Below, one piece after another: positions 1-10,100 of a stretch of 64,000 bases of DNA (position 1 is its first letter; every line of letters begins with the position of its first letter). The stretch lies in contig JAJYVS010000003.1 of the NCBI GenBank assembly GCA_021791895.1, positions 1 through 64,000 of the forward strand, given 5' to 3'. The translations under genes were made by a program, and so were the position numbers. The notes under the pieces were generated by a model. The model did not search any database and was not told the origin of the DNA. It saw only the letters and a list, made by a program, of their open reading frames with translations. This DNA is from Actinomycetes bacterium (GTDB taxonomy: Bacteria > Actinomycetota > Acidimicrobiia > Acidimicrobiales > RAAP-2).

Positions 1-336
1 CGGCGGGCCGAGCCGGCGCTGGCCGGCTCCGGGTCCTCGGACGTCTCGGCCTCGGTCCACGACACGGTGCTCACCGTCACCCGCAGCCACCCCTCCGCCT
101 CGGTGGCGTGCCTGTTCAACCTGGGTCCCGGGCCGGCGGCGGCGCCGGCACCGGCCGGTGATCCGGGCCAAAGGCGCTGGCGCCGGTTGCTCGACTCGGC
201 CGAGCTCACGGCGACGGGCGAGGTGCCCAGGCTCCCGGACATCGTTTCGACCGGGGAGCCGATCACCCTCGGGCCCTTCGGGTTCTGCGTCTATCGGAGC
301 GGGCCGGCCGGCCCGGCCGAGGGGGAGCGGCCATGA
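1..336 (+). CDS. treZ: Malto-oligosyltrehalose trehalohydrolase (TreZ-like), C-terminal fragment
   Basis: The reading frame is open from base 1 to the TGA at 334-336, so only the last ~111 residues are in the window. They look like the C-terminal beta-sandwich of GH13 trehalose enzymes: an alternating beta pattern with the core ACLFNLG, then LLDSAE, ending in GPFGFCVYR, the usual close of TreZ. TreZ releases trehalose from malto-oligosyltrehalose in the TreY-TreZ pathway. The stop overlaps the glgX start as ATGA, which supports a shared glycogen/trehalose operon. No catalytic residues are visible, so another GH13 enzyme such as a branching enzyme remains possible. Confidence 0.6.
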   Translation, partial: RRAEPALAGSGSSDVSASVHDTVLTVTRSHPSASVACLFNLGPGPAAAPAPAGDPGQRRWRRLLDSAELTATGEVPRLPDIVSTGEPITLGPFGFCVYRSGPAGPAEGERP

Positions 337-2459
337 GGGTCTGGCCCGGTTACCCCCATCCGCTCGGCGCGACCTGGGACGGCGGAGGGGTGAACTTCGC
401 CCTCTTCTCCGAGCACGCAAGCTCGGTCGAGCTGTGTCTGTTCGAGGAGCCCGACACCGCGGCGCCGACCGCCACCGTCTCTATGACCGAGTCGACCCAC
501 CGGGTCTTCCACGCCTACCTGCCCGACGTGCGGCCCGGGGTCCTCTACGCCTACCGGGTCGACGGGCCCTACGCCCCCGACCAGGGCCACCGCTTCAACC
601 GCAACAAACTGCTCATCGACCCCTACGCCAAGTCCCTGACCGGGCGCATCCAGTGGTCCGACGAGTTGTTCGGGTACGCCATCGGCGACCCCGACGAGGA
701 CCTCTCGATGGACAAGCGCGACTCCGCGGCCCACGTCCCGAAGGGTCAGGTCATCGACTCCGCGTTCAGCTGGGGTGACGACCGGGCGCCGCGCACGCCC
801 TGGAGCCGGACCGTGATCTACGAGGCCCACGTGCGGGGCATGACGGTCAGGCACCCCGGGGTCCCCGAGCCCCTGCGCGGCACGTTCCTCGGGCTCGCCT
901 CCGATGCCGTGATCGACCACCTGCTCGGGCTGGGGGTGACCGCCGTCGAGCTGATGCCGGTGCACCACTTCGTCGCCGACCGCCATCTGGTCGACCGGGG
1001 CCTCACCAACTACTGGGGCTACAACTCGATCGGGTTCTTCGCCCCCCATGTCGGCTACGCCACCGGTTCCCTCGGCCAGCAGGTCAGCGAGTTCAAGTCG
1101 ATGGTCCGGACCCTGCACCGGGCGGGCCTCGAGGTCATCTTGGACGTGGTGTTCAACCACACCGGCGAGGGCAACCACCTCGGCCCGACGCTCTCGCTGC
1201 GCGGGATCGACAACGCCACCTACTACCGGCTCGTCCCCGACCAGGCCCGCTACTACCTCGACTTCACCGGCACCGGGAACAGCCTCAACATCTTGCACCC
1301 GAGGACCATGGGCCTCATCACCGACAGCCTCCGGTACTGGGTGACCGACATGCACGTCGACGGATTCCGCTTCGACCTCGCCCCGGTGCTCGTGCGCGGG
1401 TATGAGGCCGGCCAGCCGAGCGCGTTCTTCGAGATCATCCAGCAGGACCCCATCCTCTCGACGGTCAAGCTCATCGCCGAGCCCTGGGACGCCGGTCCCG
1501 ACGGCTACCGGTTGGGGCGGTTCCCGCCCGGGTGGTCCGAGTGGAACGGCGCCTTCCGGGACTGCGTCCGCCGGTTCTGGCGGGGGGACGCCGGCCAGGT
1601 CCCCGAGCTGGCGTCGCGCCTCACCGGGTCCCGGGAGCTCTTCGCCGCCGGCGGCCGCCGGACCTCGGCCAGCGTCAACTTCGTCACCTGCCACGACGGG
1701 TTCACCCTGGGCGATCTCGTCAGCTACGACCGCAAGCACAACGAGGCCAATGGCGACGACAACCGCGACGGGACCGACGAGAACTACAGCCGCAACTGGG
1801 GGATCGAGGGGCCCACCGAGTCCGTCCGCACCCAACGGGTCCGGGACCGGATGAAGCGGAACCTCCTCGCCACCCTGTTCCTCTCCCAGGGGGTGCCGAT
1901 GCTCCTCGGCGGCGACGAGATCGGCCTTACCCACTTGGGCAACAACAACTCCTACTGCCAGGACAACGAGACGAGCTGGCTCAACTGGGACGTCGGCGCG
2001 ACCGGCCGGGACTTCACCAACTTCGTGCGCAACCTCATCGCCATCAGGCAGACCAACCCGATCCTGCGCCGCCGCAACTTCTTCGATGGGGAGCCGGTCG
2101 GCGGCGGGGCCACCAAGGACGTCACCTGGATTCGTCCCGACGGCCAGGAGATGACCGAGGCCGACTGGTCGGACCCCGAGAACCGCTCGATCGGCATGCT
2201 CCTGCTCGGGCGGGCCGCCGACGAGGTCGACACCCTCGGGCGGGCCGAGCGGGGCGAGACGCTCCTCGTGCTCTTGAACGCCGGTCACAGCTCCCGCTCC
2301 TACACGCTGCCGACCATCGACTGGCCGGGCCGGTGGGAGGAGCTGGTGAGCACGCTCCGTCCCATCGGGATCTTCCCCCGTCCGGTTCGCAGCGGCGTGG
2401 TCAGCCTGGGCGCCCAGACGAGCCTGGTGTTGCGCCACACCGAGCGACCCGACCACTGA
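333..2459 (+). CDS. glgX: Glycogen debranching enzyme GlgX/TreX
   Basis: 708 residues, full length for GlgX/TreX isoamylase-type debranching enzymes (GH13 with an N-terminal CBM48). It hydrolyses alpha-1,6 branches of glycogen in the cytoplasm. GH13 motifs appear in order: DVVFNHT (~270-276), DGFRFDLA with the nucleophile Asp (~342-349), AEPWD with the acid/base Glu (~382) and CHDGFTL with the transition-state Asp (~454). NRNKLLIDPYAK near residue 90 is also typical. The ATG lies inside the upstream stop (ATGA), so translation is probably coupled to the TreZ-like gene. Glycogen trimming to linear glucans feeds TreY/TreZ. Confidence 0.95.
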   Translation: MRVWPGYPHPLGATWDGGGVNFALFSEHASSVELCLFEEPDTAAPTATVSMTESTHRVFHAYLPDVRPGVLYAYRVDGPYAPDQGHRFNRNKLLIDPYAKSLTGRIQWSDELFGYAIGDPDEDLSMDKRDSAAHVPKGQVIDSAFSWGDDRAPRTPWSRTVIYEAHVRGMTVRHPGVPEPLRGTFLGLASDAVIDHLLGLGVTAVELMPVHHFVADRHLVDRGLTNYWGYNSIGFFAPHVGYATGSLGQQVSEFKSMVRTLHRAGLEVILDVVFNHTGEGNHLGPTLSLRGIDNATYYRLVPDQARYYLDFTGTGNSLNILHPRTMGLITDSLRYWVTDMHVDGFRFDLAPVLVRGYEAGQPSAFFEIIQQDPILSTVKLIAEPWDAGPDGYRLGRFPPGWSEWNGAFRDCVRRFWRGDAGQVPELASRLTGSRELFAAGGRRTSASVNFVTCHDGFTLGDLVSYDRKHNEANGDDNRDGTDENYSRNWGIEGPTESVRTQRVRDRMKRNLLATLFLSQGVPMLLGGDEIGLTHLGNNNSYCQDNETSWLNWDVGATGRDFTNFVRNLIAIRQTNPILRRRNFFDGEPVGGGATKDVTWIRPDGQEMTEADWSDPENRSIGMLLLGRAADEVDTLGRAERGETLLVLLNAGHSSRSYTLPTIDWPGRWEELVSTLRPIGIFPRPVRSGVVSLGAQTSLVLRHTERPDH

Positions 2460-2515
2460 GCCTGCCGGCGGCCGGGAACCGGCGTCCCCGCCCGGTCGTC
2501 GCCTAGCGTCGGGCG

Positions 2516-3088
2516 ATGGACGCCGAGACGGTGGCGGTGTACGAGCACCGGGCCACGGAGTGGTTGGCCCGGCGGGGCGAGGCCCCCGACGGCCTGGGGC
2601 TCGAGCTACGCCGGCGGTTAGGCCGGGGCCCGGTGGCCGACCTTGGCTGCGGGGTCGGCCGCTACCTGGCCGAGCTGGGCTCTCCGGTGGTCGGCGTCGA
2701 CGCCGCCGCGGCCATGCTCGAGCTGGCCCGGCGCCGGGACCGACCCCTCGTGCGCGCCGACCTCGAAGCGCTCCCGTTCGCCGACGGGGTGCTGGCCGGG
2801 GCCTTCGCCCGCCACTCCTACCTCCACCTGCGAAAGGATCGGCTCGGGGCGGCCCTCGCCGACCTGCGCCGGGCCCTGGCCCCCGGGGGGCTCGTGCTCA
2901 TCACCCTCATCGAGGGCATCTACGAGGGCCGGCGTCTCCCGGGCGACGACTTCGCCGGGCGCTTCTTCGCCTGCTTCGGGGCCGGCGAACTGGCGGGGAT
3001 CCTGACCAAGGTGGGGTTCGTCGAAGTGGAGGTGGCGCCGCTGCGCACCGGGGCCCGGCGGGACCTGGTGGCCACGGCCCGTCGTTGA
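2516..3088 (+). CDS. Class I SAM-dependent methyltransferase
   Basis: 190 residues with a Rossmann-type SAM site: VADLGCGVGRYLAELG (motif I, ~40-55), VVGVDAA (acidic end of beta 2), ADLEALPFADG and a post-motif LAPGGLVLIT. This is the small UbiE/Methyltransf_11 type; the substrate is not recognisable. It lies 56 bases downstream of glgX on the same strand, so co-transcription is possible but no shared function is evident. Two perfect hairpins follow before the convergent ABC exporter. Confidence 0.8.
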   Translation: MDAETVAVYEHRATEWLARRGEAPDGLGLELRRRLGRGPVADLGCGVGRYLAELGSPVVGVDAAAAMLELARRRDRPLVRADLEALPFADGVLAGAFARHSYLHLRKDRLGAALADLRRALAPGGLVLITLIEGIYEGRRLPGDDFAGRFFACFGAGELAGILTKVGFVEVEVAPLRTGARRDLVATARR

Positions 3089-3092
3089 GCGT

Positions 3093-3110
3093 CCGTCGTC
3101 GACGCGACGG
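3093..3110. terminator. Hairpin after methyltransferase gene
   Basis: Perfect inverted repeat with arms CCGTCG (3093-3098) and CGACGG (3105-3110) around a six-base loop, starting five bases after the methyltransferase stop. There is no T-tract, which is common for GC-rich actinobacterial terminators. Confidence 0.4.
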
Positions 3111-3128
3111 GGCGCGTCGATCGGAATC

Positions 3129-3145
3129 CCGACGGTCGCCGTCGG
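3129..3145. terminator. Probable bidirectional terminator hairpin
   Basis: Arms CCGACGG (3129-3135) and CCGTCGG (3139-3145) pair perfectly around a three-base loop, in the short gap between two convergent genes. A stem in this position would serve both transcripts. No T-tract on either side. Confidence 0.5.
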
Positions 3146-3159
3146 TGCCGACGTCGCCC

Positions 3160-6100
3160 TCAGGCCACCTCGGCCGACTCGACGTCGAAGGCCCGCCACA
3201 TCTCGGCGTAGCGGCCGCCAGCCGCCACCAGCTCCTCGTGGCGACCCTCCTCGACCACCAGCCCGCCGTCGAGGACGAGGATGCGGTCGGCCCGCCGGGC
3301 GGTCTGGAGGCGGTGGGCGATGAGGACGGTGGTCCGGCCGCTCGCCACCACCCCCATGGCCCGGTTCACCCGGGCCTCGGTGGCGAGGTCGAGATTCGAG
3401 GTGGCCTCGTCGAGGAGCAGGATGGCGGGGTCGACCAGTTGGGCCCGCGCCAGACACAGGAGCTGGCGCTGGCCGATCGACAGCGACCGGCCCCGCTCGG
3501 AGACCTCCTTCAGGTAGCCGCCGACGGCGACGATGAAGTCGTGGGCGCCGACCGCCCGGGCCGCCGCCTCCACCTCGGCGTTGGTGGCGTCGGGGCGGCC
3601 GTAGGCGATGTTGTCGCGGATCGTGCCCCGGAAGAGGAACGGCTCCTGGGGGACGTAGCCGAGCTGTTGGCGGTAGGCGGCGAGGTCCAGTTGGCGCAGG
3701 TCGATCCCGTCGGCGAGCACCGCGCCCTCGGTCGGGTCGTAGAACCGGGCGATCAGCTTCATCACCGTCGACTTGCCGGCCCCGGTCTCGCCGACCAAGG
3801 CCACCGTCTCTCCCGAGGAGATCTCGAGGTCGACGCCGCGCAGCGCCTCGACCGCCGCACCCGAGTAGGTGAAGCGGACGCCGCGCAGCGCGACCTTGCC
3901 GCTCAGGCGGCCCGGGACCACGGCGTCGGGGGCCACCGGGGTGTCGACCGGGGTGTCGAGGAGGCCACGGATCTTGCGCAGCCCGGCGCTCGCCTGCTGG
4001 TAGGTGTCGAAGACCTGGGACAGCTGCTGGACCGGCGCGAACAGGAGCGTGAGGTAGAGCAAAAAGGCGGTAAGGCTCCCGATGGACAGGGAACCGGCGT
4101 GGATCTCCTGGTTGCCGACCCCGAGGACGATGAGGATCGCGAGGTTCCCCAAGAAGGCGGCGAGGGAGAAGTAGATCGACGAGATCTTGAGTGAGCGCAG
4201 CCCGGCGTCCCGGTAGCCGGAGGTCAGGCCGACGAAGTTGCCCCGGTTGTGCGTCTCGCGCCGGAACGCCTTAGTCACCCGGACCCCCGAGATGTTCTCC
4301 TGGAGGTCGGCGTTGACGGCGGCGATGCGGTCCCGCTGGAGGTCGTAGGCGCGCGTCGACTGCACCCGGTACCAGACCGTCCCGATCGCGAGCGGCGGCA
4401 CCACCAGGAGCACCAGGAGCAGCAGGTGGACGTTGCGGGTGGAGAGAATGACGATCACGCCGATGAACTGCACCAGGTAGACGAGCGCGTTCAGAAGACC
4501 CGACTGGAGGAGTTGGGACAGGGTGTCGACATCGGAGGTCATCCTGGTCAGGATGCGCCCGGTCATCTCGTGGTCGTAGAAGTCCATGCCGAGGCGCTGC
4601 AGATGGGCGAAGATCCGGACCCGCATCGAGTAGAGCATCCGCTCGGCCGTGCGCGCCGTCCACAGAGTCTCGGCCCACATGTCGCCCCAGTCGACCATGG
4701 TGACGGCGAAGAACAGGCTCGACAGCACAAAGAGCGTCCCCAGGGCGTGGTGGAGGAACACGCTGTTCACCGAGGTGCCGGTGAACGAGGGCCCGACCAG
4801 CCCGGCACCGGCGTCGATGACCACGAGGAGGACCCCGACCGCGAGTTGGGGGGTGAAGGGGCGGAGGAACCGGCCGAACCCGAACGGCTGGCGGAGCTTC
4901 TGGTTCTCCCGGGCTAGTGCCGGGGCGGGGGCGTCGCGCACCGGAGGCAGGGTGTCGATGGCGGCGATGAGCTCGGGGGTCGGGGGGGCCGACAGCCCGG
5001 CCCGCATGCCGCCACCCCCACCGCCGCCTCCGCCGCCCATCCCCATGCCCATGCCCCGGCCGGCCGGCGCGGGGGCGGCGGCGATGCTCCCCGGTGCGGG
5101 CAGGGCCGCCGCCCCGACCGCCTCGGCGCCGGTCCACGCCGACGCGGTGACCGAGGGGGTCGCGGACCCGACGTGTCGTCCGAGCTCGACCCCTTCACCC
5201 TCGGCGTCGTCGCCGGGTCCCGAGAGCAGCTCGCTGTAGAGGGTGCAACGACCCATGAGCGCTTCGTGGGTCCCGACGTCGACCACCCGACCGTCCTCCA
5301 GCACGACGATGCGGTCGGCCAGGTGCAGCGTCGAGCGCCGGTGCGCGATCAAGATCGTCGTCCGCCCGACCATGAGCCGCCGCAAGGTGGCGTGGATCTC
5401 CTCTTCGGTCCGACTGTCGATCGACGAGGTGGCGTCGTCCAAGAGCAGGATCCTCGGGTCGGTGAGCAGCGCCCGGGCCAGGGTGACCCGCTGACGCTGA
5501 CCACCCGAGAGCAGAAGCCCGCGCTCGCCGACGATCGTGTCGTAGCCGTCCGGGAGTTCGGCGATGAACGAGTGCGCCTCGGCGGCGCGGGCCGCCGCCT
5601 CGATCTCGGCGTCGGTCGCCTCGGGCCGGCCGTAGGCGATGTTGGCCCGTACCGTGTCGGAGAACAAGAAGGCGTCCTCGAAGACCACCCCGATCTGGCG
5701 CCGGAGCGAGTCGAAGCTGACGTCCCGGACGTCGATGCCGTCGACCTGGACGCTTCCCTGCTGGACGTCGTAGAAGCGGGGGAGCAGGTGACCGACGGTG
5801 GACTTCCCGGACCCAGAGGCGCCGACCAGCGCGACCGTCTCGCCCGGCTCCACCTGGAGCTCGAAGCCGTCGAGGACCGGCTCGGAGCGCAGGTAGCCGA
5901 AGGAGACGCGGTTGAAGCTGATCCGGCCGCGGATCTGGCCGAGGTCGACCGGCTCGGGCTTCTCCACGACCTCGGGCAACGAGTCGAGCAGCTCGAGGAC
6001 CCGTTCAGCCCCGGCCCGGGCCTGTTGCGCCGTCACCAGGATGCCGGCCATCTGGCGGGCCGGTGCGGCCAGCTGGGTGAGGTAGGCGAAGAAGGCGATG

Positions 6101-7014
6101 AGCGTGCCGACGCTCACTTCGCCGTGGAACACCATCCAGCCCCCGAGGAGCAAAACGGCCACCTGCCCGAGCGCCGGCACGGTCTGGAGCGTGGAGGTCC
6201 GCACCGATCGCAGCCGCCAGTTGCGCATGCGCGAGCCGTAGAGGCGGCCGAGGGCCCTGACCACCCGGGACAGCTCACGCTCCTCCTGGCCGAAGCCCTT
6301 CACGACCCGCACCCCGCTGACCGCGTCGTCCACGTCCCCGACCATCTCGGCCATGCGGGCCTGCATCTCCCAGCTCGACGGGTACACCACCCGCCGCATC
6401 CGGAAGGCGAGGAAGAACAGCAGCGGCGCGACGGGCAGGACGACCACGGTCAACAGGGGCGAGAGGCTGATCATGATGGCCACGGCCAAGAAGAACTGGA
6501 GGAGGTTGGCCAACACCATCGGGAGCTGGGTGAGGAGCGTCCGGATGAGGTTGAGGTCCGAGTTCGTCCTCGACACGAGCTGGCCGGTCTGGAGCTGGTC
6601 GTGCCCGGCCAAATCCAGACCCTGGAGATGTTCGAAGACGAGGTTCCGCAGGTCGTAGTTGGTGTCCCAGCTCACCCGACCGGCGGTGAACCGCCGGAGG
6701 CCGCCCGCCCCGAGCTGCACCACGTAAACCCCGGCCATGATCAGGAGCAGCGGCGCGATCGCGTAACGGTGGTGGAGGATCGCGCTGTCGATCACGATCT
6801 TCTGGAGGAGCGGGGCGACGGCGTGCGCACCGGCAGAGACGACCGAGGCCAAGAGGGCGATCGAGATCACCCGGCGATGTGCCCACCACAGCGGCGCCAG
6901 CCGCCGGAGCCACCCACCGCCCTCGGCCCCGCGCACCAGGCCCCGCAGGCTCTCGGGTCCCGACGGGTCCCGGGGGGCGCGCCCGGACGCGCCGATCGTG
7001 GCGAATGCTCGCAT
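3160..7014 (-). CDS. Fused heterodimer-type ABC exporter (TMD-NBD-TMD-NBD)
   Basis: 1284 residues with two complete exporter halves in one chain, like actinobacterial double multidrug ABC proteins. NBD1 has Walker A GASGSGKST (~400), signature LSGGQRQ and Walker B LLLDDATSS (~524), with Asp where the catalytic Glu should be. NBD2 has GETGAGKST (~1073), a variant signature LSIGQRQ and Walker B LLLDEATSN (~1200) with the Glu. One site is therefore degenerate (NBD1 Walker with NBD2 signature) and one consensus, as in heterodimeric exporters. The linker (~655-672) holds a GM repeat and a long glycine run. It is divergent from the NRPS gene, so product or self-protection export is possible but unproven. 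Confidence 0.92.
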   Translation of the reverse strand: MRAFATIGASGRAPRDPSGPESLRGLVRGAEGGGWLRRLAPLWWAHRRVISIALLASVVSAGAHAVAPLLQKIVIDSAILHHRYAIAPLLLIMAGVYVVQLGAGGLRRFTAGRVSWDTNYDLRNLVFEHLQGLDLAGHDQLQTGQLVSRTNSDLNLIRTLLTQLPMVLANLLQFFLAVAIMISLSPLLTVVVLPVAPLLFFLAFRMRRVVYPSSWEMQARMAEMVGDVDDAVSGVRVVKGFGQEERELSRVVRALGRLYGSRMRNWRLRSVRTSTLQTVPALGQVAVLLLGGWMVFHGEVSVGTLIAFFAYLTQLAAPARQMAGILVTAQQARAGAERVLELLDSLPEVVEKPEPVDLGQIRGRISFNRVSFGYLRSEPVLDGFELQVEPGETVALVGASGSGKSTVGHLLPRFYDVQQGSVQVDGIDVRDVSFDSLRRQIGVVFEDAFLFSDTVRANIAYGRPEATDAEIEAAARAAEAHSFIAELPDGYDTIVGERGLLLSGGQRQRVTLARALLTDPRILLLDDATSSIDSRTEEEIHATLRRLMVGRTTILIAHRRSTLHLADRIVVLEDGRVVDVGTHEALMGRCTLYSELLSGPGDDAEGEGVELGRHVGSATPSVTASAWTGAEAVGAAALPAPGSIAAAPAPAGRGMGMGMGGGGGGGGGGMRAGLSAPPTPELIAAIDTLPPVRDAPAPALARENQKLRQPFGFGRFLRPFTPQLAVGVLLVVIDAGAGLVGPSFTGTSVNSVFLHHALGTLFVLSSLFFAVTMVDWGDMWAETLWTARTAERMLYSMRVRIFAHLQRLGMDFYDHEMTGRILTRMTSDVDTLSQLLQSGLLNALVYLVQFIGVIVILSTRNVHLLLLVLLVVPPLAIGTVWYRVQSTRAYDLQRDRIAAVNADLQENISGVRVTKAFRRETHNRGNFVGLTSGYRDAGLRSLKISSIYFSLAAFLGNLAILIVLGVGNQEIHAGSLSIGSLTAFLLYLTLLFAPVQQLSQVFDTYQQASAGLRKIRGLLDTPVDTPVAPDAVVPGRLSGKVALRGVRFTYSGAAVEALRGVDLEISSGETVALVGETGAGKSTVMKLIARFYDPTEGAVLADGIDLRQLDLAAYRQQLGYVPQEPFLFRGTIRDNIAYGRPDATNAEVEAAARAVGAHDFIVAVGGYLKEVSERGRSLSIGQRQLLCLARAQLVDPAILLLDEATSNLDLATEARVNRAMGVVASGRTTVLIAHRLQTARRADRILVLDGGLVVEEGRHEELVAAGGRYAEMWRAFDVESAEVA

Positions 7015-7072
7015 CTCGGCCCGAAGTGTAGCCGGTCGAACTATTCGAATGCCTAATCAGTTCGAGCTCGGC

Positions 7073-7090
7073 AGGCCCGCGGCCGGGCCT
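7073..7090. promoter_or_regulatory. Inverted repeat in divergent ABC/NRPS intergenic region
   Basis: Perfect repeat AGGCCCG (7073-7079) and CGGGCCT (7084-7090) with a four-base loop, in the 179-base gap between the divergent exporter and NRPS genes. It could be a regulator site or a hairpin in the NRPS leader. No convincing -35/-10 pair was found nearby. Confidence 0.25.
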
Positions 7091-7193
7091 TGGAGGTGGT
7101 GCCGGGGATCATTTCGGTCCTGTCATGCACTTGTCATGGGGCCGTTCATAGAATCTCAGCGATTTCCCAGAATTCTGTGGGACGAGGAGGTCG

Positions 7194-10100
7194 ATGAGCG
7201 CCCAATCAGGAAGTTTGATGCTCTCCGGGCTTGTCGGGGCCGAGATCTTCTCAGCTCCGACACAGGATGGCCCGAAGGCATGCGGCGGCGACCCCGAGGT
7301 CTCGGTGCTCGAGGGGCCCGAGGCGCCTGCCTCCCGGACCCTCGTCGAGGTCTTCGACGCCTCCCGCCGGGTGTGGGGCTCGAACCTCGCGTTGGAGGAC
7401 GAGACGAGGCGCCTCAGCTACGACGAGCTCTGGTACGAGGCCGGGCGGGTGGCCGACCGGTTGGCCGACCTCGGGATCGGCGCCGGGGACCGGGTCGGGG
7501 TGCGGGTGCCGAGCGGGACGGCCGAGCTCTACGTCGCCGTGCTCGGGGTGATGCGAAGCGGTGCCGCCTACGTGCCGGTGGAGCACGGCGACCCCCGGGG
7601 GCGCGCCGAGACGGTCTTGTCGAGCGCAGATGTCGTCGCGCTGATCGGCCCCGGAGGGGTCGAGCCGAGAGGCCGTGGCGGCGGGCGCACTGGTCCACCT
7701 GGGGCCGCCGACGAGTGCTGGGTGATCTTCACGTCCGGCTCCTCCGGACCGCCGAAGGCGGTGGCGGTCAGTCACCGGTCGGCGGCCGCTTTCGTCGACG
7801 CCGAGGCCACCTTCCTTCGCGTGAAGAGCGTGGACCGCGTCTTGGCCGGGTTGTCGGTGGCCTTCGACGCCAGCTGCGAGGAGATGTGGCTCGCGTGGCG
7901 GAACGGCGCGGCCCTGGTCGCGTGTCCGCGATCGGTCGTGCGCTCGGGTGACGACCTCGGCCCGTGGTTGGTGGACCGGAAGGTGACCGTGCTCTCGACC
8001 GTTCCCACGCTGGCGACGCTCCTCGATCCCGACACGCTCGGTCGGCTCCGCCTCGTCGTGCTCGGGGGTGAGGCGTGTCCCGACGAGCTCGGCTGGCGCC
8101 TGGCCTCCGGCGGCCCGGAGGTCTGGAACACCTACGGTCCTACCGAGGCCACCGTGGTCGCCACGGCGGCGCCGATCGTCCGGGGCGAGCGGGTCTCGAT
8201 CGGCCGCCCTATCGCCGGCCACCGCCTGGCGGTGGTCGGCGACGACGGGGAACCGGTGCCGAGGGGAGAGAGCGGAGAGCTGGTGCTCGGCGGGGTCGGG
8301 CTGGCGCGCTACCTCGACCCGGTCCTCGACGCCAGCCGGTATGCGCCGCTGCCCTCCCTCGGCTGGAAGCGCGCCTATCGCACCGGGGACCTCGTTCGGC
8401 TCGGCCCCGAGGGTCTCGAGTTCCTGGGGCGCCGGGATGAGCAGGTCAAGCTGGCCGGCCGACGGATCGAGCTGGCCGAGGTTGACGCGCACCTGGCGGC
8501 AGCGCCGGGGGTGCGGGCCGCGGCCGCGGCGCTGCGCCGGACCCCGGCCGGCAACTCGATCCTGGTCGGCTACGTCACCGGCACCGTCGACCCGGTGGCG
8601 GTCCGTCAGTTCCTCGCCGACCGGCTCCCCGAGGGCGTCGCCCCCCTGGTCGTTGTCCTCGACCGCCTGGCGACCAGGACCTCGGGCAAGGTCGACCGGG
8701 CCGCTCTCCCGTGGCCGCCCCCGCCCGACGCGAGCGGGGAGGAGACGGCGCCATTGGCCGGGACGCGGATCTGGCTGGCCGAACGATGGGCCGAACAGCT
8801 AGGCACCCAACCGATCGACGAGCGGTCCGACTTCTTCGAGCTCGGTGGGACCTCCATGGCGGCGGCCAAGCTGGTCTCGGCCGTGCGTTCCCGCTTCCCG
8901 GCGGCGGCGGTGGCCGACGTCTACGAGCATCGCCGCCTCGGCGAACTCGCCGACCACCTCGACCACCTCGACCAGCTGGCCGGTCGGGCGACGTCCGAGC
9001 CGACCCGGGGCCGACGTTTCGGTGCCCTCCAGCTCCTCGGCGCCGGGGTCCTCTTCTCGATCGGCGGCCTCGAGTGGGTCCTCGCGATGCTCGCCTTCGA
9101 CCAGCTGGTGGGGATCGGCTTGCGCATCGGCTGGGTGCCCCTCGTCCTCGCCTGGCTGTTGGTGGGCAGCGCTCCGGGCAACGCGCTGTTGGTGATTGCC
9201 ACCCGGCGCGTCCTGCTCGGGGGCCTCACACCGGGTCGGTATCGCCGGGACGGCTCTTTGGCCTGGCGGATCTGGTTCGTCGAGCGCCTGGCCGACACCC
9301 ACCATCTCGACCTTCTCGAGGGCACGCCGATGGCCCTCCGCTACGCCCGGGCGCTCGGGGTCCCGGTGGGTCCCGGGGCCAGCCTCGGAACCCTGCCCTC
9401 CCCGGCCTGCCTGATCCGCATCGGCGCCGGTGCCACCCTGGAGGCCGACGTCGACCTGCACGGCTGGTGGGTCGAAGGAGGAGAGCTCGTCGTCGGGGAG
9501 ATCGAGATCGGTCCGGGGGCAAGGGTTGGCACCCGAGCCGTGCTCATGCCGGGCGCGTGGGTGGGGGCCGACGCCGAGGTCGAGGCGGGCAGCGTAATCA
9601 CGGGCACCGTCCCCTCGGGCGAGCGCTGGTCGGGGTCGCCGGCCCGACCCGACGGTCCGAGTGGTGCTGGCTGGCCGGCGGAGCGGGCACCGAGGCCAGC
9701 GAACCGCCGGTGGAGCGCCAGGTACACCCTCGGCCTCGCTTTGGTCTCGGTGCTGCCGTGGGTGTCGGCCGTGCCCAGTCTGCTCATCCTGGGCGCCCTC
9801 GGCGGGTTCAACTCCCGGGCCCACACGATGTATCTGGCGCTGGAGCTGGCACCGCTGCTCGCCGTGGTGTTCCTCTCGACCTACGCCGCCGTGATCGGGT
9901 CGGCCTGTCGGCTGGTGTCCCGGACGATCAGGCCGGGCTGGCACCGGAGCGACGGTTGGACCGCGTGGGCCCTGTGGTTGCACGGCTCGCTCATGGAGGA
10001 GACCCACTCGGTCTTGTTCCCCCTCTACTCGACGGTGTACACGAGGAGCTGGCTGCGATTCCTCGGCGTCGACGTCGGTCGGCGCACCGAAGTCTCCACC

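Noticed and set aside
291..2456. Open frame of 721 codons antisense to glgX
   Set aside because: Val/Gly/Pro/Glu-rich translation without motifs, fully antisense to a clear GH13 gene; a by-product of high GC third positions.
5173..7056. Open frame of 627 codons antisense to the ABC exporter
   Set aside because: Shadow of the exporter, whose ABC motifs are unambiguous on the other strand.
7131..7154. TTGTCA and TAGAAT as NRPS promoter
   Set aside because: The spacer would be 12 bases, too short for a sigma-70-type promoter.
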